NCBI GenBank assembly: GCA_949825065.1
Contig: OX463842.1
Coordinates: 37,257,323 to 37,321,322 of the forward strand
Length of the DNA stretch: 64,000 nt
Source: Odontocerum albicorne
Lineage: Eukaryota; Arthropoda; Insecta; Trichoptera; Odontoceridae
Direction: 5' to 3'
Below the pieces are notes generated by a model. The model was not told the DNA's origin. It made no database searches and saw only the letters and a program-made list of their open reading frames with translations. Every line of letters begins with the position of its first letter. Position 1 is the first letter of the stretch. The position numbers were made by a program, and so were the translations under genes. Shown here one piece after another: positions 21,266 to 33,035 of the stretch.

Positions 21266-22230
21266 ATTAAATTATTTTTTTTTACTTTTGAAGGTGAATT
21301 TTTATTTACTGTTATTCACACTGATACTTTTTGTCGAGTTTTCTTGTAAATTTAACATTATTTTAAGAAATGAAACTATTGTATATTAAAATTAGTTTTA
21401 ATGTTAGTATTAAAAGTTTCTTGTCGAACGAGTGCATATTATTTTATATTGGCAGACAGTTTGAGCGAATAGCATTTATTTTTTAGCACTACTAATATAT
21501 ATATATTTTTAAACAGTTTCCCTTATTTATTTTATTTGATAAAAATAATTATTGCTAAAAGGTTAATGAAATTATATACTTTTGATAATATTGTGATTAG
21601 CTATAATCATATATTTTGATGGAACTTCTCAAAAAACGTTGTCTTCAAGTATTCCTTAAATTGCACAAGCCACCCTTATCTCTAACACTTGAAGGCAGAC
21701 CATTCCACGCCACACGATATACAAAAGCAAAAGCCGTGTCACAATACCTTGCCCTATTTGATCGATTTGGACCTATCAATTTATTCGATGAAGATGAGAT
21801 AGACTTCCAAGTTATTCTCCTTTTCTAAAAAAGGATCAAACCCACAAAATACATTGTTATCGATTCCTTAAAATAAAGTGAAATTGTACATTAAAACTAT
21901 TATAATACTAGTTCGTGCCTGAACAGGAATGATTCCAAAAAACGATCTCTGCTTATTAATTATGTGGCGTCGTAATCGATTTTTTCTCCCCCACCCTGCA
22001 GGGTGTAAACATCGTCAATCATTTCCTGCAGGGGCCATAGTCCTTCACTGCTCAGCCGGAAATATTTCTGTCTTTTTTTCTAGTCCCTGAAAATGAAAAT
22101 GCGAACGATTGCAGAAGAATGTATATTCAGAGAAAATATTAGTCGCCATTTATTCATTTTTTTTCCTGAGATAAAGCTTTTTTCCTGTAAAAAAGAGAAA
22201 CGAAGACAAAACACTAATAAATTTAACAAA
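21266..22230. other. Unassigned intron sequence
   Basis: AT-rich, no element recognised. Confidence 0.35.
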
Positions 22231-22232
22231 TT

Positions 22233-22865
22233 TTGCATACATACATACCATCACGCATTCTCCCTGACGGGGTAAGCAGAGATGACAGAGCGCCAGACTT
22301 TCCTATCTCGACACACATCCTTTGCCTCTTCTTCGTCCATTCACCTTCTCATACAACTCCTACAATTTCTCTGGCGTTCTACGTTTCCTTCTTTCAAAAT
22401 ATCATTCACCATACTTTCCTTAGTCTTCCCCTAACATATGTTTTACTCACATTTGCCCTATGTATTTGCTATGTTAATCTTTCTTTATTCATTTATTATT
22501 CATTGTCATTTTTTTATTCATTCGTTTTTATTCATTTTACACATTCATCACTTCTTTTTGTATTCTATTATACATTGTCACCCCATGTGTTCTTCTCAGT
22601 GAACGCATTTTTACAGCATTTATTCGGCTCCTTTCAGTCATTTTCCACTTCCACATTTTACTTCCATACATTAAAGTTGGTACTAAAATACTGTTGTGGA
22701 CTATCGTCTTAGCATATTTTGATATGGTCCGGTTCCGGTGTATAGGTATATATTTTTTTGCTTCATAGACTTTTGGTTTCCCATCACTAAACGCCGTTCG
22801 ATGTTTCTCGTTAATTTTCCATTACCTGAGAAAATACTACCCACATAGTACAATTCCTCAAATTG
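22233..22865 (-). pseudogene. LINE-R C-terminal remnant, long copy
   Basis: Begins at the terminus catacataccatcacgc. The minus strand runs from a degraded YVGSIFSGNGKLTRNIERR stretch (about 22855-22795) through TWKW-type and NAVKMR-type regions to the VWRS-type end near 22290. Many stops. Aligns with 15806-16465, 32463-33035 and the inverse of 58395-58910. Confidence 0.7.
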
Positions 22866-22979
22866 ATGCCATCAATCATTGTTCATCCAGACATATATCG
22901 TAAATAAAAAATATAGTGTATATCTATTAAAGAATTCCAATCAAAATTCATGGTGGAATAACTAAACGTTATCATTAAT

Positions 22980-23165
22980 CGTGGCCTAATAGATAAGACG
23001 CCTATCTTCCGACCTAAGGGTTACAAATCAAATTCCCGTTGCTGTTTTTTTTTCAAATCAGGTTTCAACCTGGTTTTCACTAAAAACATTTTTCTAATAG
23101 TTTCAAAAAGATTACCTCACGACAATACCCTCCAAGTTCTATTTAATATATGACAGTGGAAGTGG
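22980..23165 (+). mobile_element. SINE-B copy
   Basis: Head tcgtggcctaatagataaga; B box replaced by aaatcaaattcccg; gtttcaacctggttttcact; tail aaaaagattacctcacgac, aataccctcc. Diverged. Confidence 0.75.
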
Positions 23166-24455
23166 ATTGTACAATAACAAGAAAAACTGTAAATTATTGT
23201 GAAAGTGATAGTCTAAGTATAAAATAATGACAACAGGAACTGTGAAGTGGCTCAGTTATGCCTACGAAGTTTACTAAGGAGTTCAATCATCAGTTTATCC
23301 ACCAAAATATAAGACATATCGATTGAGAAAAATATATTCAACAAGGTCATTCCAACTACGAGTGGTGATGCTCTTATCAGTTCAGTTCGAGAATACGACA
23401 CCGAAAACCATCATATTTCGCAATGGCGTAAATAATTTTTTGGTACATTAAACAAAAATTTCTCGAATTAACAAAGGGTTTGTTATTTTTAATTTAAACA
23501 ATTTATGTATGTATAAACATGTGCTTAGATCTCTTCTAACACTTAAGAAGTAATTTCCAAGCATACTCATTAAAACCATGAGCTAACAAAAGAGTAATCC
23601 AATACAGCCTTCAAGTGCTCTCACCTACTGAAAGATTTTCACGTAATATTATTTGAAACCCTTAATTTTGAAACGTATCTCTTAAGATGTAAATAAACAC
23701 TTTGAGTATTTTATTACATTTTTTTATGTTATAACTTCCTAAATCCTTACTCTTATATTTTCTATATTTAAAAAAAATAAAGTAAAGATTTAATGAACTA
23801 TAATATACATTTTTCTTTTGTGTTAAGACCTCAATGCTGAAGAAAGTGACACACTAAAATTGGTGAAAGTTGTGTACATTATTCTCCAGTACTCTCGGCA
23901 AAAGCAAGCCCATATCACTCTTCAACTGATCACTATAGCTCATATATAATCTACCTCAGCTACTGCGACCTTCCACATTGCCAGAGACCATGAGTATCTT
24001 CGTATTCTTCTTGCGTGAAACGTGACCGAAGAACTGAAAAGCGACGAGTGCATAATCTTGAAAACCTCTCTGAGATATTAAGTCCTTCTAAAATAGAAGC
24101 ATTTGGTCGTCGTTCCGTTCACGAAACACGCAATAATAGTCTCCAATAAATACCACATCTCAAAAAAATCTATCTTTGATCAACTTTCATGATTCTACAG
24201 TATACAGGAATATTGAGAAAATTATGTAAAGTATTATAAATACTTATATTTATACTGTTTAAAAACTTGTACATGAACACTGAAGTATACTTAAGCCGGA
24301 TGTGGTACTATCACATATCGGAAGATCTACAGAAGTTTCATTATTTTCTTTGTTAAGTTTTCTGCAGTTTTCTTACCAAATATGTTTCTCTACACATATG
24401 CAGATGCGGATAAGTGTCATCTAAAGCTCGCAGCCACCACCTTCCTGTCCGTAAT
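23166..24455. other. Unassigned intron sequence
   Basis: About 1.3 kb with no recognised element or coding signal. Confidence 0.35.
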
Positions 24456-24459
24456 TTCA

Positions 24460-24592
24460 AGCATATATATTAATTATGTAATATTTTTAATCTGTTAATA
24501 ATAGTGCATTTGAATCCAGAATTAGAGCGCACTCGAGGAATGTCAGCATCTCTAAACGGCGCGATATAAATTGTCATTTTATTATTATAACA
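24460..24592 (+). mobile_element. LINE-C 3' end
   Basis: Ends tctctaaacggcgcgatata then aattgtcattttattattat. Shares tttgaatccag.attagagcgc with 14118. Confidence 0.7.
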
Positions 24593-25421
24593 TTCGGTAT
24601 ATAATATGTATTGACATATCTTCAGAAGCAAGTTGCATTAAATAAAGGATTAAAAATTATACTATTTATAGTTAAGGTATTAACATTGTGAAGGTTTAAA
24701 GACATTGTTATTTATTTTTAATAAACAGTGTTTAATAAAATAGATTAAAAATTAATTTAAAACAAAAGTTTTTTTATATGTCCATGTCGTGTTTGCTAAA
24801 GCGGCTCGCGTAATTTCCGCTAATTATTTTTAATCTATCTGGAAATTGTATATTTAATTTTTTTTGTGTTAAGTGTTTTGTTGAAACCGCTTTTGTGCTT
24901 ATCACATCTTGCTATTTCAAGTGTTCTAAATGTACAATTATGTATTCAAGTATGTTTTCGAGGAGGCTTTGTTGTGCATTTACCGCTTTGATATTATAAG
25001 CAACAGGTTGTTATGTTGAAACTAGCGTTGAAATACGCGCCCTCGTATAGCTCAACTATTTTTTAACCCTTATTTCAGGATTAAATAGTTTCTTGTGACT
25101 TTTAGATTTTTTTATAAATAAAAGTTTTTTTTTTCATTTAAACAAGGTGCTAAAGTTATTTTCGCAACTTAAAAGAACGATTTGATAAAAATGTAATAAT
25201 TAACAAAGTATGATTAAAACTAATATCGGTTTGCGTGTGATATTCAGACTTTTACGTTTATCTATTATATAATGAAGTAAAGTTCAGAAATGTTGCCGAC
25301 CCTGACAGTATAATCTAAACATAAGTTAGTTAGTTGCTATAACTTTGGAGAAGCGACAGCCCATTTGGAGCCAGGATTTGCAATTTCCCATTCAGCATCG
25401 TTTTAGCCTGACATTCTACTT

Positions 25422-26285
25422 CAGCGCTTCTCAACTTTTACAAGACGCCACATAAATCCGAGTTTAACTTTTTTACAATTAACAAGCATTTTTTACTTAT
25501 TTTATTGGAAGTTGGGTAGGATAAAAACCTGTAATGTTAATTTAAATTTTTGCGACCATCTGAATCAATCCGCAGATCATATTTTACGAATCTGTGATGA
25601 TAATCGAGTCAGTAATTTCCTAAGAGATCTCCGTTCAGCCTCTTCAGGTCTTCGACCCGATTGGCTTCTCCAATCTAGTGGCGTCAAAGGATAATATTAT
25701 TGCATTTCAAGTTTTCTGTTTAAATACTGGCAACTTACTAGACTGTTTGAACTTCAGATCTTGAGCCGCTTTATTAGTATACACATATTTACTGCGTTGC
25801 TAGTAATTTTCCTTCTGCTGTAACGTCGGACCTTAAGTTCATCGTCGCTACTATTATTTTTATTCAGGTGTGTCGCCACCGAAGGAGTCTCTTTAGGCAA
25901 TTGCTTCTTCGTCACCAAGTGACGTCGCGCTCATAATAAATAAATAATATCTTCTAGTATTGATTGTGCTAAATATGTACTTGTTTTTTTCTTCCAGTGT
26001 TGGTAGTAGTAGGATTAAACAAGTTTAGAGATGATTTTACTTATAATTTTGTTACATGCAGTTACTGTTTTTTTTTATTACAATAGCAGTGTGGTGTTTA
26101 AAGTTACCTCACCTTTTATATGCAAACAATTTAACATTGAAATAATTATTTCATAACAAAATAATATTCTATTGATTTTGAAGAAAGGACAATAATTTAC
26201 AGATAATTACGAAAATATTTCAATTTCATTTTGAGTTACTTAGCTATTAAAATTTACGTCACGACTCATAACTTGAGAAACGCTG
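25422..26285. mobile_element. hAT-like non-autonomous element, about 864 bp
   Basis: The ends are cagcgcttctcaactt (25422) and, inverted, cagcgtttctcaagtt (26285): 14 of 16 positions match. They fit the hAT terminal pattern CAGNGNTTCTCAA. The 8-bp flanks (ttctactt and ccctacac) match only partly as a target duplication. Inside lies repeat R1 on the minus strand. No transposase coding is visible. Confidence 0.6.
25500..25960 (-). repeat. Unidentified repeat R1, copy 2
   Basis: Matches 7540-8000 in reverse. Minus-strand blocks are atgagcgcgacgtcact, ggcgacacacctgaata, gttcaaacagtctag, ttgacgccactaga and atgatctgcggattga. It sits wholly within the hAT-like ends at 25422 and 26285, so R1 may be the internal part of that element. 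Confidence 0.65.
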
Positions 26286-26289
26286 CCCT

Positions 26290-27405
26290 ACACCCATTAA
26301 CGAAAGCCTGGTGGAACTCCTACAGGAATTCCTTCAAGGTTTCAGCATCTGCTGTGGGAAATTACTTGCATAATTGAAGAGTTGAGTCTCGATAGGAACT
26401 ATTTCCAATAAAATTTTCAATAATTCAGTGTCAAAAACATTATTAATAATAAAATTAATATAATCATCTCATTCAAAAGGAAAGCAAAATAAAGCATTAT
26501 AAGACAAAAATACAATTTCATAGATTTCATATGATTCAAAAGAAGTCATTTAAATCATATTATATCAAAATGTCATCTTGTACGACCCCCTCAATCAAGC
26601 ATCACCCCAGTGTTAAGAGAAGAAATCTTTCATTGAGACCGTAAAATTATTAAAATGATGTTGACATAACATTTTATTTGAACAATGTTTTTCTTAATGT
26701 TTACGTATACTAAATGTTTTTATTCTTATTTACATCTTTTAATGTTTTACTCCTTAAACTAAAAAAGTGTAAATCTCACGTGTACAAGGTTTTTAAATGT
26801 TTTCAGTGGCGAAAGTATAATTTACACATGATAGGCCGCTTAACTAAAAACAGGAATTCGTTGATCGGGCAGCAGATCTACGGTGTCTAAACAGAAAATC
26901 AGACATGATGAAAAAAGGAACTTAATTTTATATCATTATTAGAATATATTTCTTGAAACTATTACTGATTAAAAAAACAACCTGTGATAAAGTGGTATAT
27001 ACCAAAAGGATGATGTGGTATTCGAGCTTCAAATAAAAGGCATAAATAACGTCGCATCAAGTGGTAAGGAGACACGAATTTAGACAATTAGGTGAATATT
27101 TTTTTTTAGATGTTGTGTCGTGTTTGATTGACTTTGAAGATTGCCAACGTTTATAAGATGCTGTAGTCTTAATTTTGAAATAATTTTAGTAAAAAACATT
27201 ACCAAATAACTTGACTTTGGGTATGAAGACTTTAACGCCTTCAAAACGCCGCCAGCTTCTATGCCAACAAAATGCGACATTAATTATGAAAATTATTTTT
27301 AAGTAATAGACAATAGCCGTAAAATGCATCGAAATTGTTTGACTTTTGTCAAGTCGTAAAGAAGCTTTTTTCAGCAGCGAATGAATAAACGGCCGATGAG
27401 GGTTG
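26290..27405. other. Unassigned intron sequence
   Basis: AT-rich, nothing recognised. Confidence 0.35.
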
Positions 27406-27411
27406 AATATT

Positions 27412-27490
27412 TCACTTTGTTATATACAGTACAACCTGGTGAATCTATGGCCATGTGGCAGAATCTTACAACCAACCAGAAAATATTTCT
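27412..27490 (-). mobile_element. SINE-B tail fragment
   Basis: Minus strand: ggttggttgtaagattctgc, cacatggccatagattcacc, aggttgtactgtatataac. The head is absent; LINE-R sequence follows directly. Confidence 0.65.
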
Positions 27491-27955
27491 GTATCAATTT
27501 CGATATATGTGAGAGAAACGTGAACGTGGAATAAGACTGAAAGGAGCCGAATAAATATTCTATAAATGCGTTTTTCTTGGAAGAATACATTGGATAGTAA
27601 TGTATGACAGAATACAGAACTAAGCGATAAGGGATGAATGTGAACTTAGGCGGATGTATGAATATTAAGTAAGATCAAGAAGAGCAATCCGATATGTTTT
27701 GGGCATGTAGAACGAATGATTGAAGAAATATTCACAAAAAAACTAATTTATAGCGCAAATGTGAAGACCAAGGAAAGTATGGTTATATCAAGTGAATGAT
27801 ATTTTAAAACAAGGAATTGTAAAGGTCAGAGAAATGGTAGGAGTTGTATGAGAAAGTATATAGATGTAGAAGAGGCGAAAGCTATGTGTGAAAGACGGGT
27901 GATCTCTCATCTCTGCTTACCTCGATAGGGAAACGACGTATGTATGTAAAATACT
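27491..27955 (+). pseudogene. LINE-R C-terminal remnant
   Basis: From cgtgaacgtggaataag (TWTW-type region, 27529) through GECELR-type sequence and CMRKYIDVEEAKAMCERR (about 27848-27905) to the terminus gtatgtatgta at 27938. Several frameshifts and stops. Confidence 0.7.
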
Positions 27956-28521
27956 ATAAGTTGAATCTTTTTCTGATAATTTTGTTCCATCACAAAAGCA
28001 TCATGTTTACTAGAGAAATAAAAAAACAAGTGGATATTTACGAGTTTCTTTTTTTCGGGTTAGTGATGAAATAAATGTAAAAGCAATAATAAACAACATT
28101 ATAAACACCTTTGAAATTCGACTCCTTAATTTTCCCATCAGTGACATTTGACTTTCTTACCATCTGTGACATGTCCGCTTTCTCCACATATCCACCCCTC
28201 ACCCACGCTTAATGCGATCAGACTATAAAATGTGTTTATGGCGGTGTTAATGGCTAAGCGATTTCTCTTTTAAGTATAACCATGATATACGTAAATAGCA
28301 GTGGCGTAACTACGCCAATGCAGCGAATACGGTGCATAGGGGTCCAAAAGGTCCGCGTCCTGAAAACTTTTTGGTATCGATACTCATGCGCGTATCGTTA
28401 TTTTTCACAACGTTTTTATGGGCCAATAGTTTTTAAACTCCATCACATCAAGAAACTTATAAAATTCAAAGAAATGAATTATAACATTTAATAAATCATT
28501 TCTCACATAAAATTTCAAATC

Positions 28522-28877
28522 ATATAATCACATAAAAATAAAAATTATTTCTCATGAAAATTATAACGATAAATTTTAAAAATGATTATCGATGACTTTG
28601 CGAGGGTTAAATTGAGACTTAAACCATTCAGTGTTACATTTGATAACCTTTGTGGCCTAGTTGATAAGACGCCTGTCTTCTGATCCGGAGGCTGGGTTAA
28701 TATAATCACATAAAAATAAAAATTATTTCTCATGAAAATTATAACGATAAATTTTAAAAATGATTATCGATGACTTTGCGAGGGTTAAATTGAGACTTAA
28801 ACCATTCAGTGTTACATTTGATAACCTTTGTGGCCTAGTTGATAAGACGCCTGTCTTCTGATCCGGAGGCTGGGTTA
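28522..28877 (+). repeat. Perfect 178-bp tandem duplication containing a SINE-B head
   Basis: 28522-28699 and 28700-28877 are identical as read and directly abut. Each unit ends within the SINE-B B box (ggctgggtta), so the first unit has only the SINE head (28644-28699) and the second continues into the complete SINE. Confidence 0.9.
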
Positions 28878-29010
28878 GATTCCCGCTGAAACACAGATTT
28901 AAAAAAAAAGTTTTCAGTCTGGCATTCACTTAAGGCCTTACAAACATATTTCTGGTTTATTGAAGGGAATTGCCGCATGGCAGTAATCTCACAGGCTTTT
29001 GCTATGTATA
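28822..29010 (+). mobile_element. SINE-B copy
   Basis: gtggcctagttgataagacg (box A), gggttagattcccg (box B), cagtctggcattcacttaag, ctggtttattgaagggaatt, gccgcatggcagtaatc. The distal tail is lost. Confidence 0.8.
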
Positions 29011-29039
29011 TGGAAAGTATTATACTTGATTCGCTCGGG

Positions 29040-29118
29040 TACTGCTATAGCTGCCAGACCTAGTAAGAGCGCCTTTAAATAAAGTTTTCACTCTAAACGG
29101 CGCTATATAAAATTGTTC
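29040..29118 (+). mobile_element. LINE-C 3' end
   Basis: agagcgcctttaaataaagt then ctctaaacggcgctatataa and a short T-rich end, as at 24515-24590. Confidence 0.65.
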
Positions 29119-29124
29119 TTTAGA

Positions 29125-29240
29125 TTAGTAGGGCGAAAAAATGCATGCTTCGGTGGTTTAGATATGTTGCACGAATGAACGATGAAAGATTGGCTAAACA
29201 AATTTACAATGTAGGCACGAGTAAAGGTTGTTTTAACACC
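29125..29240 (+). pseudogene. LINE-R internal coding fragment
   Basis: Reads AKKCMLRWFRYVARMNDERL then AKQIYNVGTSKG without a stop. This is the LRWFGHVERM...RLTKQIY region that other LINE-R copies here have mostly lost. Confidence 0.7.
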
Positions 29241-29241
29241 T

Positions 29242-29330
29242 TTATTTATTTATTTAACACTTTTATTGCAAATACATTCTGGCGGGCTTATTGACAGGCG
29301 GCAACCTCTTCCAATTAACCCATTTCTGGT
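29242..29330 (-). mobile_element. LINE-B 3' end
   Basis: Minus strand: ggttaattggaagaggttgc, cgcctgtcaataagcccgcc, agaatgtatttgcaataaaa, gtgttaaataaataaa. This is the clearest LINE-B terminus and includes the (taaa)n end. Confidence 0.75.
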
Positions 29331-30454
29331 TGAATAAAATCGCTACATCGCAATAAACTTGTTAGGTTGTATTGTATACAATGAAAATGTATTACTATAT
29401 AATAAAATATTATATTCATCAATCATTCACGTTTCTTTTTCTATATTATTTACGAATGAAGAATTGTCCTTATATAAAAACTTCTGTAATAATTTGAAGA
29501 TTATTTTCTTTGTTGCGTCTGAATGTTTTCTTTTATTTCTCTTTGTGGAATGTATCTCCCGGATTTAATACGTTTGTCGAAAAGCCTCTTGAGACTGAAA
29601 CAACAAACGTTTCTAAGAAATTGAGTTAATTTTCGCGATATTGCTGTGACTACACATAAAACCATTCATTGTTTCATTATTCATGAAGAAAAAGGTTACA
29701 ATTTAGCTTATAAATGTTGTGTCACTCATTAGGAAAAACTTTTTAATATATTTCATACAACTTTTTTGACTTACAAGTGCTATTTGGTATATAACATTAT
29801 TTATTGGCATAAGAATTAAGGTTTTAATTAATTATTTATTTTCATTATTTTGTTTACATGCTATGTGTATCTAACGGGCTTATGTTACACAGCAATTTCT
29901 TCTTACCAACCAGCTCATCTTGATAACATCAAACTGTTGACTGAATACATGACAAGTAAAAAAAAACAAAAAACGATAAATTGCCATTCTTGAAACAAAA
30001 CTTGTAGAAGTAGAGAAAAGGAATTCATTCAAGAATAAGGAAAGGAAACAAAGGAAAATTAGGAGGAAAGGATATTCTGAACAGTGTAATATTTTTCCGA
30101 TCCTCTCTTAGATGTAAATAAGGATGGTGCACATCTGATAACTCTTGGAAGTTCGTTCTACAGTGACGCCGAGAGAACCGCAAATTAATGTGTGTAAAAT
30201 AAGGCGTGTTGCGTTGGTACGTTGTATCATTAAAAGCTGTATTTTTATTCACGCATTATAGTTTTGCATAACTGACGATGAAATTTTGTGGTTACCATTG
30301 ACTAGAATATATTTCTAAATCTTAACATCCGTGATTTCTGGGGTCTAGTTCCATTTATCCGTAGGTTTATGCTTCGATTTCCAACGGGTCTTAATGATAA
30401 GGGCTCTTGCTTAATTATATGTTAATGCTAGATTGGATCGGTAATTGGTGTGCT
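29331..30454. other. Unassigned intron sequence
   Basis: Nothing recognised. 30080-30240 is somewhat richer in GC. Confidence 0.3.
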
Positions 30455-30750
30455 TTAAAATGCGATTGAAAAAACTCTTAATCTCAATTCAATAATGTAA
30501 CATTTTTCTTTCCCGATTTCCCTTTCCACTCCACCATCCCTTACTTTTTTATTTGATTGATGTTGGCTTACTTTTACTATCGTTATTTATGTTGTTCGTG
30601 TTTTTTTTTACAATTTACTAATTATTTGAATATTTTTTTGCGGCTTCCTGTAATGTAACTTCCTTCATTTATTTATGTCTGGTTGGACGAGATCGTTACC
30701 TGGTAAGAAGCCAGTCAGATTGTTATACAATAAAATTTTAAATGAACAGC
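30455..30750 (+). mobile_element. LINE-B 3' untranslated region, truncated copy
   Basis: Aligns with 37640-37915: ttgaaaaaactcttaatctc, cactccaccatcccttactt, tttgattgatgttggcttac, then tctggttggacgagatcgtt and acctggtaagaagccagtc. The coding region is absent apart from the last codons. Confidence 0.7.
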
Positions 30751-30940
30751 CTAAAGTATTCAAGTATTGTTACCTCCACGATTGAGATAAATTTTAATTA
30801 CCAACATGTACACAGACGAACTTGCTTTCTACAGCAATTCTCGATCTGACATTATTACCTCCCGCAACACTCTTTGACTTATCACTCTTAATCACTATGG
30901 CAAAAAAAGAAAAATGTCTTCTTTTTATACATAAATAGCG

Positions 30941-31140
30941 GCCTCTGTGACTTAGTTGGTAAGACGCCTGTCTTCCGTCTTGAAGTAACGAGTGGAATTC
31001 CCGTTGGTACTCAGATTTTTTTCAAAATGATTCCTGTCCAGTTTTTACTTCAGTCTTCTCTACATACTTTTGGTTAGTTGGAAGAGGTTACCACATGACA
31101 ATAAGTGTTACTGTATACAACGGAAGTGTAATACAGTAAA
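30941..31140 (+). mobile_element. SINE-B copy
   Basis: gcctctgtgacttagttgg (box A), tggaattcccgttggtac (B box decayed), tgtccagtttttacttcag, ggttagttggaagaggttac, cacatgacaataagtg, tactgtatacaacggaag, gtgtaatacag. Confidence 0.8.
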
Positions 31141-31344
31141 TATGTTTTCTTACTTAAAGATAAAAACGTTGCTTTTTGTCTATCCCGTGATGTTTAGTCT
31201 AAATATTTTCGTTCTAACAAAGTATTCTAGCTTCCATGTTTCGTTTCATGCGCAGGTTTGTTAGATGGTACTTGCATTCCTTTCTTCGTCAGATTTTATT
31301 GTTAATGTAGCATCGAAAAGTAACCCAAATCGTCTAAACTATCT

Positions 31345-31545
31345 TACAACCAAATTGACAAGACTGTCTTACAACCCGAGGGATGTATTTTCAATTCGCG
31401 TTTGTTACCAGATTTTTTTAAAAGGATTTCAGTCTGGTTTTCACTTCAGGTTGTGAAGCACTTTCTGGTTGGTTCAAAGAGATTACCACATAACAATGAA
31501 CCCGCCAAATGGTAATGTATTTAACGAAATTATAATACAATAGTA
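31345..31545 (+). mobile_element. SINE-B copy, diverged head
   Basis: Head decayed (tgacaagactgtcttacaac); cagtctggttttcacttcag, ctggttggttcaaagagatt, accacataacaatgaacccg, then a T/A-rich end. Confidence 0.7.
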
Positions 31546-31714
31546 ATAATTTCAGGAATTCACATGAGATAACTTTTTTGTACAACGCTCTTTACAACTT
31601 TTTTCGCACAAACATACGTAGTATAAATATTCAATTATTGATATTTAACATCCTTTTGCTAATTCATATTAAAGTGACTTTTCATTCTTATGTTATCCTT
31701 CAACATATTAAAAG

Positions 31715-31978
31715 GCGTAGCCGAGAAACGATACTTTCTTCGACCCCAGTAATCGACCATTTGGTCTTAGAACAGATGGAATAGGTACAATGTTGGTAAC
31801 TATGCCACATGTGAAAAATCAACAACCCTCTCATATGTACTTAGCGTATGCGAGCATTGTTACCTGGCGAATTATTTTACTAGACTGGGATAATTATTTT
31901 TTTAGTATCATACGGAATCGATCTCGATATCCTCAGATGGACGTCAAGCATTTTACCTACTAGGTCACGAAGGTCGTA
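31715..31978 (-). mobile_element. SINE-C copy 2
   Basis: Minus strand: cttcgtgacctagtaggtaa (box A), gagatcgattccgtatgat (box B), tatcccagtctagtaaaata, gtaacaatgctcgcatacgc, tgtggcatagttaccaacat, ggtcgattactggggtcgaa. Same block order as 17917-18225. Confidence 0.65.
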
Positions 31979-32462
31979 ATGTGACAAAATTATGTATAAA
32001 TAACAGTTTCCTTAAAAACATTTAATTTTATGTTGGTAGATGAAATAAATACAAGTTCAATAAGCAAATTAGAAGATATCCTGACGCCATCAAAAGTATG
32101 AAAGGATGGTAATTATCATCCATCTTCCCACCGTGAAATTGAAGGAATTGAAATTCCCCGTAACAATTTCAATAGCCTATATAAATGTACCGCAGCTCGT
32201 GAGAAATGTGGACGAGCACCCCGCATTTCCTGTTGCCGCTTTTCCTTGACAAATTTCCAGCTGTATTCCTCGTTTTCCTTCTTCATCATAATGACGGCAA
32301 CAGAGGTAGTTCTAGGAACTACAAAGTACTCGTATATTATAATATAAATTTATCACAAACTTTTTTTTAATCATTTAATTAAAGTAGCCGCTAAGTAGAA
32401 GTGGAGGCCTTTGGAATAAAATATTGCTAGATTCATTATTTTTATCAGTGGAAATATCTAAA
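31979..32462. other. Unassigned intron sequence with a higher-GC core
   Basis: 32140-32310 (for example ggacgagcaccccgcatttc) stands out in GC and lacks repeat similarity. Possible conserved non-coding element. Confidence 0.3.
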
Positions 32463-33035
32463 TACATACATACCATTGCGCCGTTTCCTTGTTGGGGTAG
32501 ACAAAATGACAGAGCGCCAGATCTTCCTATCTCAACATATGATATACACATATTTTGTGTTTTCCACGTCCATACACCTCATATAACTCATAAGATTTAT
32601 ATGACTTCTTACGTTTCCCTCTTTCAAAATATTATTCACACTTTTCTTGGTCACGCTTTTCTCTCATCTTTGAAATGTATGCTTGTTAGTCTTTCTTCAA
32701 TCATTCGTTCCACGTGCTCTTCTTCATCTTACTCATCACATCAGCCTTAAGTTCACATTCGTCTCTAATCACTTTATTTTGTATTTTGTCATACATTGTC
32801 ACTACATGTATTCTTCTCAGTGCCCTTGTTTCTACATATTTATTCGGATTATTTCCACGTCACGTTTTACTTCCATACTTCAAAGTCGGTACTTAAATAC
32901 CACCTGATTCCAGTTTACATATTTGACTGGCCCATTGACTTTATTTCCTATCGCTACACGCTGTTCGATATCCCTCGTAACGCTTCCATCATCTGAGAAA
33001 ATACTACCTAAATAGCAAAGTTCCTTAACTAGACC
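32463..33035 (-). pseudogene. LINE-R C-terminal remnant
   Basis: Starts at catacataccattgcgcc. The minus strand covers the same segment as 22233-22865, ending near a degraded FxYLGSIFSDDGSVTR-like stretch at 32980-33010. Heavily mutated. Confidence 0.65.

Noticed and set aside
22233..22712. 159-codon + frame as a gene
   Set aside because: It is the antisense shadow of a LINE-R remnant; the minus strand carries the recognisable family motifs.
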